A stretch of DNA of 64,000 nt from Pseudoalteromonas sp. MSK9-3 (GTDB lineage Bacteria > Pseudomonadota > Gammaproteobacteria > Enterobacterales > Alteromonadaceae): contig NZ_MIET01000024.1 of the NCBI RefSeq assembly GCF_003590335.1, positions 124,001 to 188,000 on the forward strand. The letters run 5' to 3'. Shown here piece by piece: positions 25,823-35,477 of the stretch. Made by a program: the position numbers and the translations under genes. Position 1 is the stretch's first letter. Every line of letters begins with the position of its first letter. The notes beneath the pieces were generated by a model. It worked only from the letters and a program-made list of their open reading frames with translations, ran no database searches and was not told the origin of the DNA.

Positions 25823-28318
25823 TTAATGTAGTAGTCCATCAAGCCATGCACTCTTGCGTTCTTGCATGGCCTTAACATACCTTGGCTCTATGTCGAGTTG
25901 GCGTATTGCTTCATCACTGATATCTATTAAATCACATACCCCAGTTACAGACCATAACGCCTCTTCTAAATCCTTTGCTTTATGCAGTGCGTAGTGGCTC
26001 ACGTATTTTAACTCGTTGGCGAGGTAGTCGGTATCTGGTCGGCCTGTTTTTGAAATGTGTAAGTGAAAAACAAACAGCATGTCTTTTTTTACGGCTTTTT
26101 TCAAAAAGAGGTAAAGGGGGTCAATCGGCTCATCATAGGCAATACATTGGCTTTTAATCGCTTCAGATAGCTGCTCTTTCATACAGTCAAATCGAACAAA
26201 TACAGTATATTTTAATGGTTTATCTTGACGGGATGTATGGCGAAAAGCCTCGTTTAAATGCTCTTCTATAAAGTTTTCTGGAAATAAGCTTGTTGCATCT
26301 AGGTGTTCAGGGCCACCTTTGTGGTAAGCCATTAAAAGCCTATGTAGGTTGGTTGGGTATAAACCTAGCCCAATGGCCCCAATATTAAATAGTGCCGACT
26401 CTTTGTGAATATACAGCGGAAATTGGCAGACTGTTTTTGTCACCATATTACGAAGTGCTGTCGAAAGCCCTGGAATTTTAGGGCTTTCTTCACACGCATG
26501 TAATTTGCTTTTATTCATCTCTATTAATTGTTTAAAAAAGGCCATTCCAACATGCGGTAAGTCTGTTAATTTACTTACTTTGAGATTAATAATGGTTTTT
26601 GATTTACTGACCGCCATGACTTCATAGCGTAAATTGTTTAATTGGTGCTGCTTGGTTATTTTTTGTAAATCAGGCAATTCAAGGTGAACAATATCGCCCT
26701 TTTTAACCGTCGAGGGGTTAGGTGTTTCTAATTGCAGTCCCATGACTGAAAAATCACGGGTGTTACCCGCAAGCGCATGTTCCGCGTTTATGTGCATAGT
26801 GACGGCTGTTTTATATAAGTAGCGCTTATGCGAGCGTAAATTGACGTATTCAAGAGCAACGACCTCTAACGCTGGCGGGTTAGCTGCTCTTCCATGGCCA
26901 AATTTTTTGAGTTTATTGACAGAGTTACTATCAAATTTATGTGATTGATAAACATCGAGCTGTTGTTTACTTGAAATGTCGGTTAGCAACATTAAAAACT
27001 TCACATCTTGAATGATGCCTTGTACACGAGGTGTTGGGCGCTTGTTAAGCTTTTCTACATTCTTACCCGCACTGAGTGGCAGCGATAACGGAATATAGGC
27101 ATCTTCATGGTGGCTTGGCATTAGCTGCACTTTATATGTGCGCCAACTGTCTTTTTGACTACCAAAGCCTAGAAATAGTGATTTTAACTCTGGATGTTCA
27201 TCAAGTTCATACCCAAATGCAGAGTAGTAGTATATTTTACCGCCATTTGAATGCGTGAATGTATAGACTGTGGCTTCTTTTACAGCATTGGGAAACGCAA
27301 GGATCTTCGCCAGCCGGCTTTGACTAAAGATGCTGTATAGCGATGATATCTTTCGTTCATCTTCAAAGTAATAGTTAACAAACGCATTGTTTTCATTGGT
27401 TAACGCAATCGTGGGTAGTAGGTGCTTGCCTTTCTTGGCGAAATACACAAACAGTGAGCTGACCCTCGGTAAATAAAACTGCTCATAGCCCTTACAAACG
27501 ACGGCATCCATGGTGTTATCTAAATTTATCTTGTAGCGGCGTTTATTACCATGAATAAAGCTTTGTAAAAACTCGTCAAAACCAGAGTTGTTTTCAATAA
27601 AGGTGCGTTTTAAACGAATATGCTGATAATCACGAGAAACAGGCTCTATGGCGACCACTTCATATTGAATACCGCCTTTAAGGCCCAGTTCAAAATCTTG
27701 TTCAAGGCCAACCAGTCGAATACCAATCAATTGCCCTGGGGTCGCGCTGTAGTTCGGAGATACTTTAATTTTTGCGCCACTGAGAGAGATATCTGAAGTG
27801 GTTGCAGAGACAGTACCACTTTTACCAAAGTCGACGGTTATTTTGATTGAATAGTTCATTCGTTCTTCACAGCGACTTTCATATGAGGCAAAACGAATTA
27901 ACTTAGTGCCACTGGCAGTATTAGACTCTGCTTGCGGTGTATTCTCTTGCTCATCTTGGTTTTTTTGCATCACCTTATAGTTATTTTCGGTGTGCATAAC
28001 GGCTTCGTATACCGCTAATGTGTATTTACCGTGGCGGGCTAATTCTTCTTCAAATACATCAATGGCCACATTATCCATAAAGTGCTGTTTGCCATCATGC
28101 TCATAAGGCTTAACTTCTCCAGCCACTTGCCCCCGTAAATCGATGAATCTGGCGACAGGTTGAGAGAGTCGCGACATTTCCATTTTTAATAAAAATTGAT
28201 CTGGCTTGGAAAGAGAAGAGGTGGTTTGTGCAAAAATTTGGTCAAAATTAGGATCGCCTAATTGCAACTTTAAATCGTCGATGAGGGGTTGATATTTTTG
28301 CAGCTTATCTTCAGCCAT
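25823..28318 (-). CDS. large PilZ-domain protein
   Basis: 831 residues without signal peptide. Two PilZ-like modules can be seen: one near residues 143-240 (CEERMNYSIKITVDFGKSG ... SDISLSGAKIKV) and one near 490-590 (SHKRYLYKTAVTM ... TRDFSVMGLQLE). Each has a basic R/K cluster followed by (D)xS-x2-G, the c-di-GMP binding pattern, though degenerate. An NKRRYKINLDN patch near 258 may start another diverged module. The remainder is unlike anything I recognise. It is divergent from radA. A cytoplasmic c-di-GMP receptor is the likely type; the output is unknown. Confidence 0.8.
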   Translation of the reverse strand: MAEDKLQKYQPLIDDLKLQLGDPNFDQIFAQTTSSLSKPDQFLLKMEMSRLSQPVARFIDLRGQVAGEVKPYEHDGKQHFMDNVAIDVFEEELARHGKYTLAVYEAVMHTENNYKVMQKNQDEQENTPQAESNTASGTKLIRFASYESRCEERMNYSIKITVDFGKSGTVSATTSDISLSGAKIKVSPNYSATPGQLIGIRLVGLEQDFELGLKGGIQYEVVAIEPVSRDYQHIRLKRTFIENNSGFDEFLQSFIHGNKRRYKINLDNTMDAVVCKGYEQFYLPRVSSLFVYFAKKGKHLLPTIALTNENNAFVNYYFEDERKISSLYSIFSQSRLAKILAFPNAVKEATVYTFTHSNGGKIYYYSAFGYELDEHPELKSLFLGFGSQKDSWRTYKVQLMPSHHEDAYIPLSLPLSAGKNVEKLNKRPTPRVQGIIQDVKFLMLLTDISSKQQLDVYQSHKFDSNSVNKLKKFGHGRAANPPALEVVALEYVNLRSHKRYLYKTAVTMHINAEHALAGNTRDFSVMGLQLETPNPSTVKKGDIVHLELPDLQKITKQHQLNNLRYEVMAVSKSKTIINLKVSKLTDLPHVGMAFFKQLIEMNKSKLHACEESPKIPGLSTALRNMVTKTVCQFPLYIHKESALFNIGAIGLGLYPTNLHRLLMAYHKGGPEHLDATSLFPENFIEEHLNEAFRHTSRQDKPLKYTVFVRFDCMKEQLSEAIKSQCIAYDEPIDPLYLFLKKAVKKDMLFVFHLHISKTGRPDTDYLANELKYVSHYALHKAKDLEEALWSVTGVCDLIDISDEAIRQLDIEPRYVKAMQERKSAWLDGLLH

Positions 28319-28526
28319 AATGAACCGTATTCATACCTGTATTCTTGCCGTGAGGCTATATCGTTATAATTTTCTAAATACTTAGCCAATACTATGACAA
28401 TATTAGGTCATAGTTAACATTATTCTTAAACAATTAAATAAACTCAGCTTGTTAGTGCCAGTTTTTCGTATATATTGCCAAATAAGTTGGATTGAAAAGT
28501 AATTAAGCAAAAAGTGTGCCTGTATT

Positions 28527-29897
28527 ATGGTAAAAAAGAAAACTGCGTTTGTATGTAATGATTGTGGTGCGGAGTTTGCACGTTGGCAAGGTCAATGTTC
28601 AGAATGTCGCGCTTGGAATACCGTCACTGAATTTAGAGTGCCTTCCGTTAAGGCTCCACCTAAAAGCGCTGCGATGTCGGGTTATGCCGGTATGGTTGAA
28701 GCCACAGTACAAACCCTCGATGAGGTTAACCTAGAGAGCCTACCGCGTTTTACGACGGGCTTTAAAGAGTTTGATCGAGTATTAGGCGGAGGGGTTGTAC
28801 CTGGCAGTGCTATTTTAATCGGTGGCTCACCTGGAGCTGGTAAGAGTACGGTGTTATTACAAACTATGTGTTTGTTAGCGGAATCTATGAATACGCTGTA
28901 TGTCACTGGTGAGGAATCTTTGCAGCAAGTCGCCATGCGCGCACACCGATTAGGGTTACCTACTAATAAATTACGCACATTGGCTGAAACCAATGTCGAG
29001 ACAATTTGTCAGTTAGCGCTAAAAGAAAAGCCGAGCATCATGGTTATCGACTCTATTCAAGTGATGCATATGAGTGATGTTCAGTCGGCACCAGGTAGTG
29101 TGTCGCAGGTGCGAGAGAGTGCGGCTTACTTAACGCGTTTTGCGAAGCAAAATCAGGTGGCTATTTTTATGGTTGGCCATGTGACTAAAGATGGCTCTTT
29201 GGCTGGTCCTAAAGTGCTTGAGCATTGTATTGATTGCTCTATTTTACTTGAAGGCAGTAGCGATAGCCGATTTAGAACATTGCGCGGTAACAAAAACCGT
29301 TTTGGCGCGGTCAATGAGTTGGGTGTATTTGCAATGACAGGGCAGGGCCTTAAAGAGGTGAGTAACCCGTCGGCAATATTCCTTAACCGAGGGGAAGAGC
29401 AAACGCCCGGCTCTTTAGTGATGGTGATTTGGGAAGGGACACGGCCATTACTTGTTGAGGTACAAGCATTGGTTGATTATTCTCAACTGGCTAATCCTCG
29501 ACGCGTGACGGTTGGCTTGGAGCAAAACCGATTGGCTATGTTATTAGCTGTGCTGCACCGTCACGGGGGCTTGCAAGTTGCGGATCAAGATGTTTTTGTG
29601 AATGTAGTAGGGGGCGTAAAAGTCTCTGAAACCAGTGCCGATCTGGCTTTGATCACAGCGCTTGTGTCTAGTTTTAAAAACTATGCCCTTGATCGGGAGT
29701 TAGTTGTTTTTGGTGAAGTAGGTCTGGGTGGTGAGATCAGGCCAGTGCCAAGTGGGCAGGAAAGGTTGAAAGAAGCAGCCAAGCATGGCTTTAAACGTGC
29801 TATTGTACCGAGCGCAAATAAACCAAAGGAAATCATCGAAGGGATGGAGATCATTGCAGTTAACTGCTTGAGTGACGCCCTTGAAGCTTTATTTTAA
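28527..29897 (+). CDS. radA: DNA repair protein RadA (Sms)
   Basis: 456 residues. N-terminal zinc finger CNDCGAEFARWQGQCSEC (about 10-27), RecA-like core with Walker A GGSPGAGKST (about 98-107), Walker B SIMVIDSIQVM, the RadA-specific KNRFG motif (about 257-261) and a C-terminal Lon-like domain. RadA is a branch-migration motor used in recombinational repair. A small gene follows after 12 bp. Confidence 0.97.
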   Translation: MVKKKTAFVCNDCGAEFARWQGQCSECRAWNTVTEFRVPSVKAPPKSAAMSGYAGMVEATVQTLDEVNLESLPRFTTGFKEFDRVLGGGVVPGSAILIGGSPGAGKSTVLLQTMCLLAESMNTLYVTGEESLQQVAMRAHRLGLPTNKLRTLAETNVETICQLALKEKPSIMVIDSIQVMHMSDVQSAPGSVSQVRESAAYLTRFAKQNQVAIFMVGHVTKDGSLAGPKVLEHCIDCSILLEGSSDSRFRTLRGNKNRFGAVNELGVFAMTGQGLKEVSNPSAIFLNRGEEQTPGSLVMVIWEGTRPLLVEVQALVDYSQLANPRRVTVGLEQNRLAMLLAVLHRHGGLQVADQDVFVNVVGGVKVSETSADLALITALVSSFKNYALDRELVVFGEVGLGGEIRPVPSGQERLKEAAKHGFKRAIVPSANKPKEIIEGMEIIAVNCLSDALEALF

Positions 29898-29909
29898 ACG
29901 GAAAAGTAA

Positions 29910-30830
29910 ATGAAAAAATCAGTCATTATTTTGTTAGCCTCAGGAGCACTAGCTGTGGGTTATGTGGCAATGCAATCGCATGTAAATCAGCTTGTTGATG
30001 ATAAGCTACAAACACAATTCGCTCTGGCGGCAGGTGATTCAGGGTTGCAGTTTGATTATGCGGATGCGTCAGCAAATGTATTTAATGGCAATATTGTGGT
30101 GAATGGTTTGACTGTCGCAGATCCTGAAGGGGTTGCAGCATTTAGCATTGATGAAATTGTCTTGATTGGGTATGAAGAAGACAAAATCAGCGAGTTCACA
30201 CAAATCAATGTGCAAGGCTTTACCCTGTCAGACGCCATTAAAGCAGATAACATAGATGCGCCTAAAGCTTTGCTAGATGCACATTATAACTTTGGTACGT
30301 CTTTAGCCTATGATGCCCAGACCGGGTACAGTCGACTCAAAATGGATCTCGTCGCACAAGGTCTGACAGGTCTTAATTTTGATATGGAACTGAACAATAG
30401 TACGCCGCTAATGGAAGTGTCTTTTGAGATGCAAAAGGCACAAGATGCGTCAACCTTAACGGTTGAAGAGCAGTTGCAGATGCAAACCAAAATAGTGGAG
30501 GCGATGCAGCAGTTAGCGCCTAAATCTTTGCAGCTTAATGTTGAAAATAAAGGCAAGTTAGCTCAGTTGCTCGATGAACAACTCGCGGTTGCGGGATTAG
30601 ATCAAGCCAGCTTTGAAAACATGCTCCAAATGCAGTTGGCACAAGCACCACTTCCACAAGCTGCTAAAGAGGGGGTTATGGCATTTGCTCAAGGAAAAGA
30701 GCAGCTAAGTCTGTCAGTATCTTTGCCAGAGAATATGGATATTGAATCACTATCTCAGCAAGCAATGATGTTGGCAGGTCAACCAGAAGAGTTAGCTAAA
30801 TTACTTAATTTAGAGGTGCAAGGAAAGTAA
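29910..30830 (+). CDS. uncharacterised exported/anchored protein downstream of radA
   Basis: 306 residues. A single N-terminal hydrophobic segment (about 4-22) acts as signal or anchor. The rest is acidic, beta-rich at first (about 45-190, repeated VxGLTVADPEG / INVQGFTLSDA strands like AsmA/YdgA-type repeats), then Gln-rich helical (about 165-250, many MQ/LQ pairs). No cysteine or catalytic motif. It is probably co-transcribed with radA (12-bp gap) and followed by a strong terminator. I do not recognise a named family; AsmA/DUF945-like is only a resemblance. Confidence 0.75.
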   Translation: MKKSVIILLASGALAVGYVAMQSHVNQLVDDKLQTQFALAAGDSGLQFDYADASANVFNGNIVVNGLTVADPEGVAAFSIDEIVLIGYEEDKISEFTQINVQGFTLSDAIKADNIDAPKALLDAHYNFGTSLAYDAQTGYSRLKMDLVAQGLTGLNFDMELNNSTPLMEVSFEMQKAQDASTLTVEEQLQMQTKIVEAMQQLAPKSLQLNVENKGKLAQLLDEQLAVAGLDQASFENMLQMQLAQAPLPQAAKEGVMAFAQGKEQLSLSVSLPENMDIESLSQQAMMLAGQPEELAKLLNLEVQGK

Positions 30831-30871
30831 CTTGACCGCTGAAGTATGAGTAAGTGTGAATAAGTTGAGAT

Positions 30872-30904
30872 AAGCAAAATGGCACCCGTGCCATTTTGCT
30901 TTTT
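30872..30904 (+). terminator. intrinsic terminator after the radA unit
   Basis: 14-bp perfect stem AAGCAAAATGGCAC / GTGCCATTTTGCTT with a CC turn, then TTT. Lies between convergent genes. Confidence 0.85.
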
Positions 30905-30917
30905 AAGGTCTAGTCGA

Positions 30918-32147
30918 TTAGTGTAAAATACGTGCTCTGATCGTGCCTTCAACGGCGCTCAATTCTTTTAATGCCACTTCTGAATGATCACTGTCTACGT
31001 CGATGACCACATAACCAATTGATTCATCGGTTTGTAAGTACTGAGCTGCGATATTAATACCATGCTGAGCAAAAGCTTGGTTAATTTGTGTTAGTACACC
31101 AGGTCGGTTTTGGTGCACATGTAGCAATCGACTGCGATTAGCGAGCTCAGGTAGAGAGACTTCTGGGAAGTTCACTGCGCTCAGAGTTGAACCATTATCT
31201 GAATATTTTGCTATTTTCCCAGCGACTTCGATGCCAATATTTTCTTGTGCTTCTTGCGTTGAGCCGCCAACATGCGGTGTTAAAATCACATTATCGAATT
31301 CACGCAACGGCGAAATAAACTCTTCGTCATTTGATTTTGGTTCTGTTGGGAACACGTCAATCGCGGCACCTGAGAGTTTACGGTCTCGCAGTGACTCAGC
31401 TAAAGCGTCAATATCCACAACAGTGCCGCGAGATGCATTAATTAAAATGGCACCTTGCTTCATGATCTCTAATTCAGCCATACCGATTAAGTTTTTGGTA
31501 GACGGGGTTTCTGGAACATGGAGGCTGATCACATCTGCACGCTGCAATAGGTGCGTTAAGTTTTGTACTTGCTGCGCATTACCGAGCGTGAGCTTGTCTT
31601 CAATGTCATAAAACTCAACGCGCATACCAATATTTTCTGCCATGATCCCAAGCTGAGTACCAATATGACCGTAGCCAATGATCCCAAGCGTTTTTCCACG
31701 GGCTTCATAAGACCCTACTGCAGATTTTAACCATTCACCACGGTGCGCCATGGCATTACGTTGTGGGATCCCTCGTAGCAGTAATAAAATCTCACCTAAG
31801 ACAAGTTCAGCAACTGAGCGAGTGTTTGAAAAAGGCGCATTGAATACTGCAATACCGCGTTCTCTTGCTGCATCGAGTGCCACTTGGTTGGTACCAATAC
31901 AAAAGCAGCCCACAGCGACTAATTTTTCAGCGGCGTTTAAGACGGTTTGTGACAAATGAGTGCGTGAGCGGATCCCGACAAAGTGAACGTCTTTGATCCG
32001 CTCCATAAGTTCATTTTCAGGTAACGAGGTTTTGACATAATCAATGTTGCTATAACCATTACGCTTTAGCGTTTCGACGGCGCTTTGGTGAATACCCTCT
32101 AACAACAATATTTTGATTTTCTCTTTTGCTAACGATACCGTACTCAT
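30918..32147 (-). CDS. serA: D-3-phosphoglycerate dehydrogenase
   Basis: First enzyme of serine synthesis. 409 residues: NAD-binding Rossmann motif LGIIGYGHIGTQLG (about 154-167), catalytic region NASRGTVVDIDAL, VILTPHVGGSTQEAQ with the active His, and a C-terminal ACT domain (about 336-409, HQNRPGVLTQINQAFAQHGI) for serine feedback. This is the short E. coli-type form. It follows rpiA by 12 bp. Confidence 0.96.
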   Translation of the reverse strand: MSTVSLAKEKIKILLLEGIHQSAVETLKRNGYSNIDYVKTSLPENELMERIKDVHFVGIRSRTHLSQTVLNAAEKLVAVGCFCIGTNQVALDAARERGIAVFNAPFSNTRSVAELVLGEILLLLRGIPQRNAMAHRGEWLKSAVGSYEARGKTLGIIGYGHIGTQLGIMAENIGMRVEFYDIEDKLTLGNAQQVQNLTHLLQRADVISLHVPETPSTKNLIGMAELEIMKQGAILINASRGTVVDIDALAESLRDRKLSGAAIDVFPTEPKSNDEEFISPLREFDNVILTPHVGGSTQEAQENIGIEVAGKIAKYSDNGSTLSAVNFPEVSLPELANRSRLLHVHQNRPGVLTQINQAFAQHGINIAAQYLQTDESIGYVVIDVDSDHSEVALKELSAVEGTIRARILH

Positions 32148-32159
32148 GACTCATTCCTG

Positions 32160-32813
32160 TTAATTTATGTTTGGCCCCTTCTGGGTACCAGTTATCACAA
32201 TGTCAGCGCCGCGTTGTGCAAATAAGCCATTTGTCACTACGCCCACGATTTGGTTAATTTTCTCTTCAAGTTGTTTTGGTTCCGAGATACTTAAGCCATG
32301 AACGTCTAAGATAACGTTGCCATTATCAGTTAATACGCCATGCCTATATACTGGGTCGCCACCCAGTTTTAGTAATTCCCGCGCCACATAGCTTCGCGCC
32401 ATTGGAATAACCTCAACGGGCAATGCAAATGCGCCGAGCGTTTCAACATGCTTAGTATCATCAACGATACAAATAAATTTATGTGCCACTGCGGCAACAA
32501 TTTTTTCTCGAGTTAACGCGGCACCACCGCCTTTGATCATGTCGTTACTATGATTAATTTCATCTGCGCCATCTACGTAAACATCGAGTTGAGCGACATC
32601 ATTTAGCTCAAAGACTTCAATACCAAGTGCTTTTAGTTTCTCTGTTGATGCTTCAGAACTCGACACAGCACCTTTAATGGTGTCTTTAATTGAGCCCAAT
32701 GCATCGATAAAATGATTAACGGTAGAGCCTGTGCCTACGCCAACTATGGTATTTTCTTCTACGTAATCCAGTGCAGCCCACGCAGCCGCTTTTTTCATTT
32801 CGTCTTGGGTCAT
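32160..32813 (-). CDS. rpiA: ribose-5-phosphate isomerase A
   Basis: Interconverts ribose 5-phosphate and ribulose 5-phosphate. 217 residues from the start [12 protein letters not shown], which matches the family N-terminus; an ATG four codons upstream is possible. Visible: [15 protein letters not shown] (about 26-40), [17 protein letters not shown] with catalytic Asp/Glu, [12 protein letters not shown] and [13 protein letters not shown]. Paired with serA as in E. coli. Confidence 0.96.
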   Translation of the reverse strand: MTQDEMKKAAAWAALDYVEENTIVGVGTGSTVNHFIDALGSIKDTIKGAVSSSEASTEKLKALGIEVFELNDVAQLDVYVDGADEINHSNDMIKGGGAALTREKIVAAVAHKFICIVDDTKHVETLGAFALPVEVIPMARSYVARELLKLGGDPVYRHGVLTDNGNVILDVHGLSISEPKQLEEKINQIVGVVTNGLFAQRGADIVITGTQKGPNIN

Positions 32814-32887
32814 AACGCAATTCACTTTGTTGTCAAAATTTATCGCAGTATACCCTAAAAAATGTCATAAAATACTGGCTAGATGAT

Positions 32888-33499
32888 TTACCAAGTGTAA
32901 AGTTTGCTTGGTGTTAATATATGCTTTAATGGTACATCCCACGCTGCAATTGGCAGCTGATGGACCTTTTGACAATCATGGGCTAACCCAACTATAACGG
33001 GCTTCGTTGCGCCAGTTTTGTGATAGTTTGCCAATGTTTTGTCGTAGTAACCGCCGCCCATCCCTAAGCGATTGCCAAACTCGTCAAAAGCAACGAGCGG
33101 CGTAAATAGGTAATCAAGCGAATAAAGAGGGCATATATGGCTACAATTCAACTTAGGTTCCAAGATAGCATAGCGATTGGCGATCATGGGTGAATTTTTC
33201 TCATATCTTTGAAAGAGTAAAGTTGTGCCGTTAAAGGGGTGGATTATAGGGAGGTAAACATGGTGGTTTTTATCTATAAGATTTTGAATTAATTGATTAG
33301 TATCTAACTCGCCATCATTACTCAAATACAGGGCGATATGGGCAGATTTTGGGAGTTTTATATGTTGAAAAAAATTAATACATAAAGCTGTTTCAGCGTC
33401 TTTTTGTTCAGATTTAGATAAAGTATTACGCGCATTTCGTACAGTTTTGCGAATTAATGCACGTTCTTCTTGAATTGTTCCTGATATGATTGTGCTCAT
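32888..33499 (-). CDS. fau: 5-formyltetrahydrofolate cyclo-ligase
   Basis: Also known as ygfA. 203 residues with N-terminal RKTVRNARNTLS, ALYLSNDGELDT, and the ATP/folate signature FDEFGNRLGMGGGYYDKTL (about 154-172). It converts 5-formyl-THF to 5,10-methenyl-THF. In many gammaproteobacteria zapA and 6S RNA lie directly upstream; here an unrelated membrane-tail protein gene does, and its stop is 2 bp ahead of this start. Confidence 0.94.
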   Translation of the reverse strand: MSTIISGTIQEERALIRKTVRNARNTLSKSEQKDAETALCINFFQHIKLPKSAHIALYLSNDGELDTNQLIQNLIDKNHHVYLPIIHPFNGTTLLFQRYEKNSPMIANRYAILEPKLNCSHICPLYSLDYLFTPLVAFDEFGNRLGMGGGYYDKTLANYHKTGATKPVIVGLAHDCQKVHQLPIAAWDVPLKHILTPSKLYTW

Positions 33500-33501
33500 A
33501 T

Positions 33502-34047
33502 CTATAAAGCAACGACTTCTGGAAACGCAATTGCGATAGCCAGAATGGCCAATAAGAAAATAAGAATAACGCCTAACCCATATTGTACTTTCTTACTTCG
33601 TTTGGGTGCTGGGCTGTCTAATTCAAGTTCTTCGAATAGTTCATCATCTTCCCATGGCTCAGGTGTTTGTTCAGTATGCTCAACGGGTTGTTCAGGCAAA
33701 CGTTGTTCCAACTCTTCTAAGCGTTCTTCAATTCTTATCAAGCTGCTGGTAATGTAATCGAGTGCTCCAAATAGTCTTTCATCTCGTTGGGCTTGAGCGG
33801 CTTGTTCAGCAGAAGATGTGGACGTACCAATTACTTGCAATTTAGCATTGATCCCCATGGTGCTGAGTAATTTAATTTGTTTTGCACTTTTTTCCTTATC
33901 TGCGGGTGAAAATAAGGGTTTATTGGCAAAGAAAGCTTGTACTTTTGACTCGGGAATTTTTAGTCTTTGACTTAAATTGGTAATGGCATCAGAGGCTGCT
34001 ATACCGTCATTTAAGCTTGCAAATACGACACGGTATTTGTCAGTCAT
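33502..34047 (-). CDS. uncharacterised tail-anchored protein upstream of fau
   Basis: 181 residues. An N-terminal globular part (about 1-72; YRVVFASLNDGIAASDAI, then a helical stretch) resembles small alpha-beta modules seen at the start of other Alteromonadales membrane proteins. A coiled coil follows (about 90-118, RIEERLEELEQRL), an acidic linker with many E/D/P (about 120-150), and one C-terminal helix (about 156-176), so it is probably tail-anchored in the inner membrane. No family name recognised. Co-transcribed with fau (2-bp gap). Confidence 0.78.
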   Translation of the reverse strand: MTDKYRVVFASLNDGIAASDAITNLSQRLKIPESKVQAFFANKPLFSPADKEKSAKQIKLLSTMGINAKLQVIGTSTSSAEQAAQAQRDERLFGALDYITSSLIRIEERLEELEQRLPEQPVEHTEQTPEPWEDDELFEELELDSPAPKRSKKVQYGLGVILIFLLAILAIAIAFPEVVAL

Positions 34048-34132
34048 GAGCGCAATCCTAATTATTTTACTATTGCATTGAGTATACCCAATTTTGAGAG
34101 CGATGCGAATGACGTAAGTTACGAGAGGGTAA

Positions 34133-34158
34133 AGAAAAGGTCAGCAAGTGCTGACCTT
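34133..34158 (-). terminator. intrinsic terminator of purD
   Basis: Stem AAGGTCAGC / GCTGACCTT with tetraloop AAGT, followed on the minus strand by TTTTCTTT. Confidence 0.8.
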
Positions 34159-34177
34159 ATTATACGAGTGGTTCGCT

Positions 34178-35461
34178 CTATTGCTCTCTGGCAATAGCGC
34201 GGTAGGCGATATCTGTGCGGTATTCAACACCATCCCACTGGATATCTTTTACCAACGCATAAGCGCGTTTTTGAGCTTCGGTCACGGTGTGACCTAGTGC
34301 TGTTGCACATAGCACACGACCACCTGCAGTGACGACGTTTTCACCATCTTGCTTTGTACCTGCGTGGAAGACTTTTTCACCTTCAGCATAACTCACCTGT
34401 AATCCAGAAATCACATCTCCTTTCGGGTAACTTGCTGGATAGCCTTTGGCCGCAAGCACTACGCCAACAGCTGCGCGCGGGTCAAACTTAATAGGTGTGC
34501 TATCAAGTTCTTGACGGTTAGCAGCTTCAATCAGTTCAACGAGATCGGATTGTAAACGAAGCATGATAGGCTGCGTTTCTGGATCACCAAAGCGGCAGTT
34601 GTACTCAATGACTTTAGGTGTCCCATCTGCGGCAATCATAAGGCCTGCGTACAGAAAGCCCGTGTATGGATTACCTTCACTCGCCATACCATTAACGGTT
34701 GGGAAGATAACTTCATCCATAATACGTTGATGAATGTCAGCTGTGACCACAGGAGCAGGAGAATAGGCACCCATCCCGCCTGTATTCGGCCCTAAATCGC
34801 CATTAAATGCACGTTTATGATCTTGGCTGGTGGCAAAAGGCAAAACGTTCTTGCCATCTACCATGACGATAAATGAGGCTTCTTCACCTTCAAGAAACTC
34901 TTCAATTACAACTCGGCTCCCAGCTTCACCAAAAGCATTGCCAGCAAGCATATCGCGAATTGCTTCTTCTGCTTCGGCTTCTGTCATTGCGACAATAACG
35001 CCTTTACCTGCAGCTAAACCATCTGCTTTGATCACGATCGGTGCACCTTTCTCTTGCAAGTAGGCAAGCGCAGGCTCGATTTGTTCAAAAGTTTCATAGT
35101 CAGCAGTCGGAATATCGTGGCGTGCTAAGAAGTCTTTTGTAAATGACTTTGACCCTTCAAGCTGCGCAGCCGCAGCGGTAGGGCCAAAAATCGCAAGATT
35201 TTCTTCACGAAACCTATCAACGACGCCAAGTACAAGAGGGACTTCAGGGCCCACAATGGTTAACTCAACATTGTTTTCTTTTGAAAATGACACTAGGGCA
35301 TCGAGGTCTTCAACCTTAATGGCCACATTTTCTAATTTAGGCTCTAGGGCTGTCCCCGCATTACCAGGTGCAACAAATACCGTTTTTACTGAAGGGTTTT
35401 GAGCGGCTTTGAACGCAAGAGCGTGTTCACGGCCGCCACTGCCAATGACCAAAACATTCAT
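34178..35461 (-). CDS. purD: phosphoribosylamine-glycine ligase
   Basis: Second step of purine synthesis. 427-residue ATP-grasp enzyme: N-terminal MNVLVIGSGGREHALAFK, GPTAAAAQLEGSKSF, DGLAAGKGVIVA (about 147-158), GPNTGGMGAYSPAP, and the metal-binding EYNCRFGDPETQ near residue 285. Separated from purH by a lipoprotein-type methyltransferase gene 16 bp upstream. Confidence 0.97.
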   Translation of the reverse strand: MNVLVIGSGGREHALAFKAAQNPSVKTVFVAPGNAGTALEPKLENVAIKVEDLDALVSFSKENNVELTIVGPEVPLVLGVVDRFREENLAIFGPTAAAAQLEGSKSFTKDFLARHDIPTADYETFEQIEPALAYLQEKGAPIVIKADGLAAGKGVIVAMTEAEAEEAIRDMLAGNAFGEAGSRVVIEEFLEGEEASFIVMVDGKNVLPFATSQDHKRAFNGDLGPNTGGMGAYSPAPVVTADIHQRIMDEVIFPTVNGMASEGNPYTGFLYAGLMIAADGTPKVIEYNCRFGDPETQPIMLRLQSDLVELIEAANRQELDSTPIKFDPRAAVGVVLAAKGYPASYPKGDVISGLQVSYAEGEKVFHAGTKQDGENVVTAGGRVLCATALGHTVTEAQKRAYALVKDIQWDGVEYRTDIAYRAIAREQ

Positions 35462-35477
35462 GGCTTAATTTTCCTAT

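Noticed and set aside
34048..34177. Possible 6S RNA near fau
   Set aside because: The gap is short and holds only the purD terminator; no long bulged hairpin is present.
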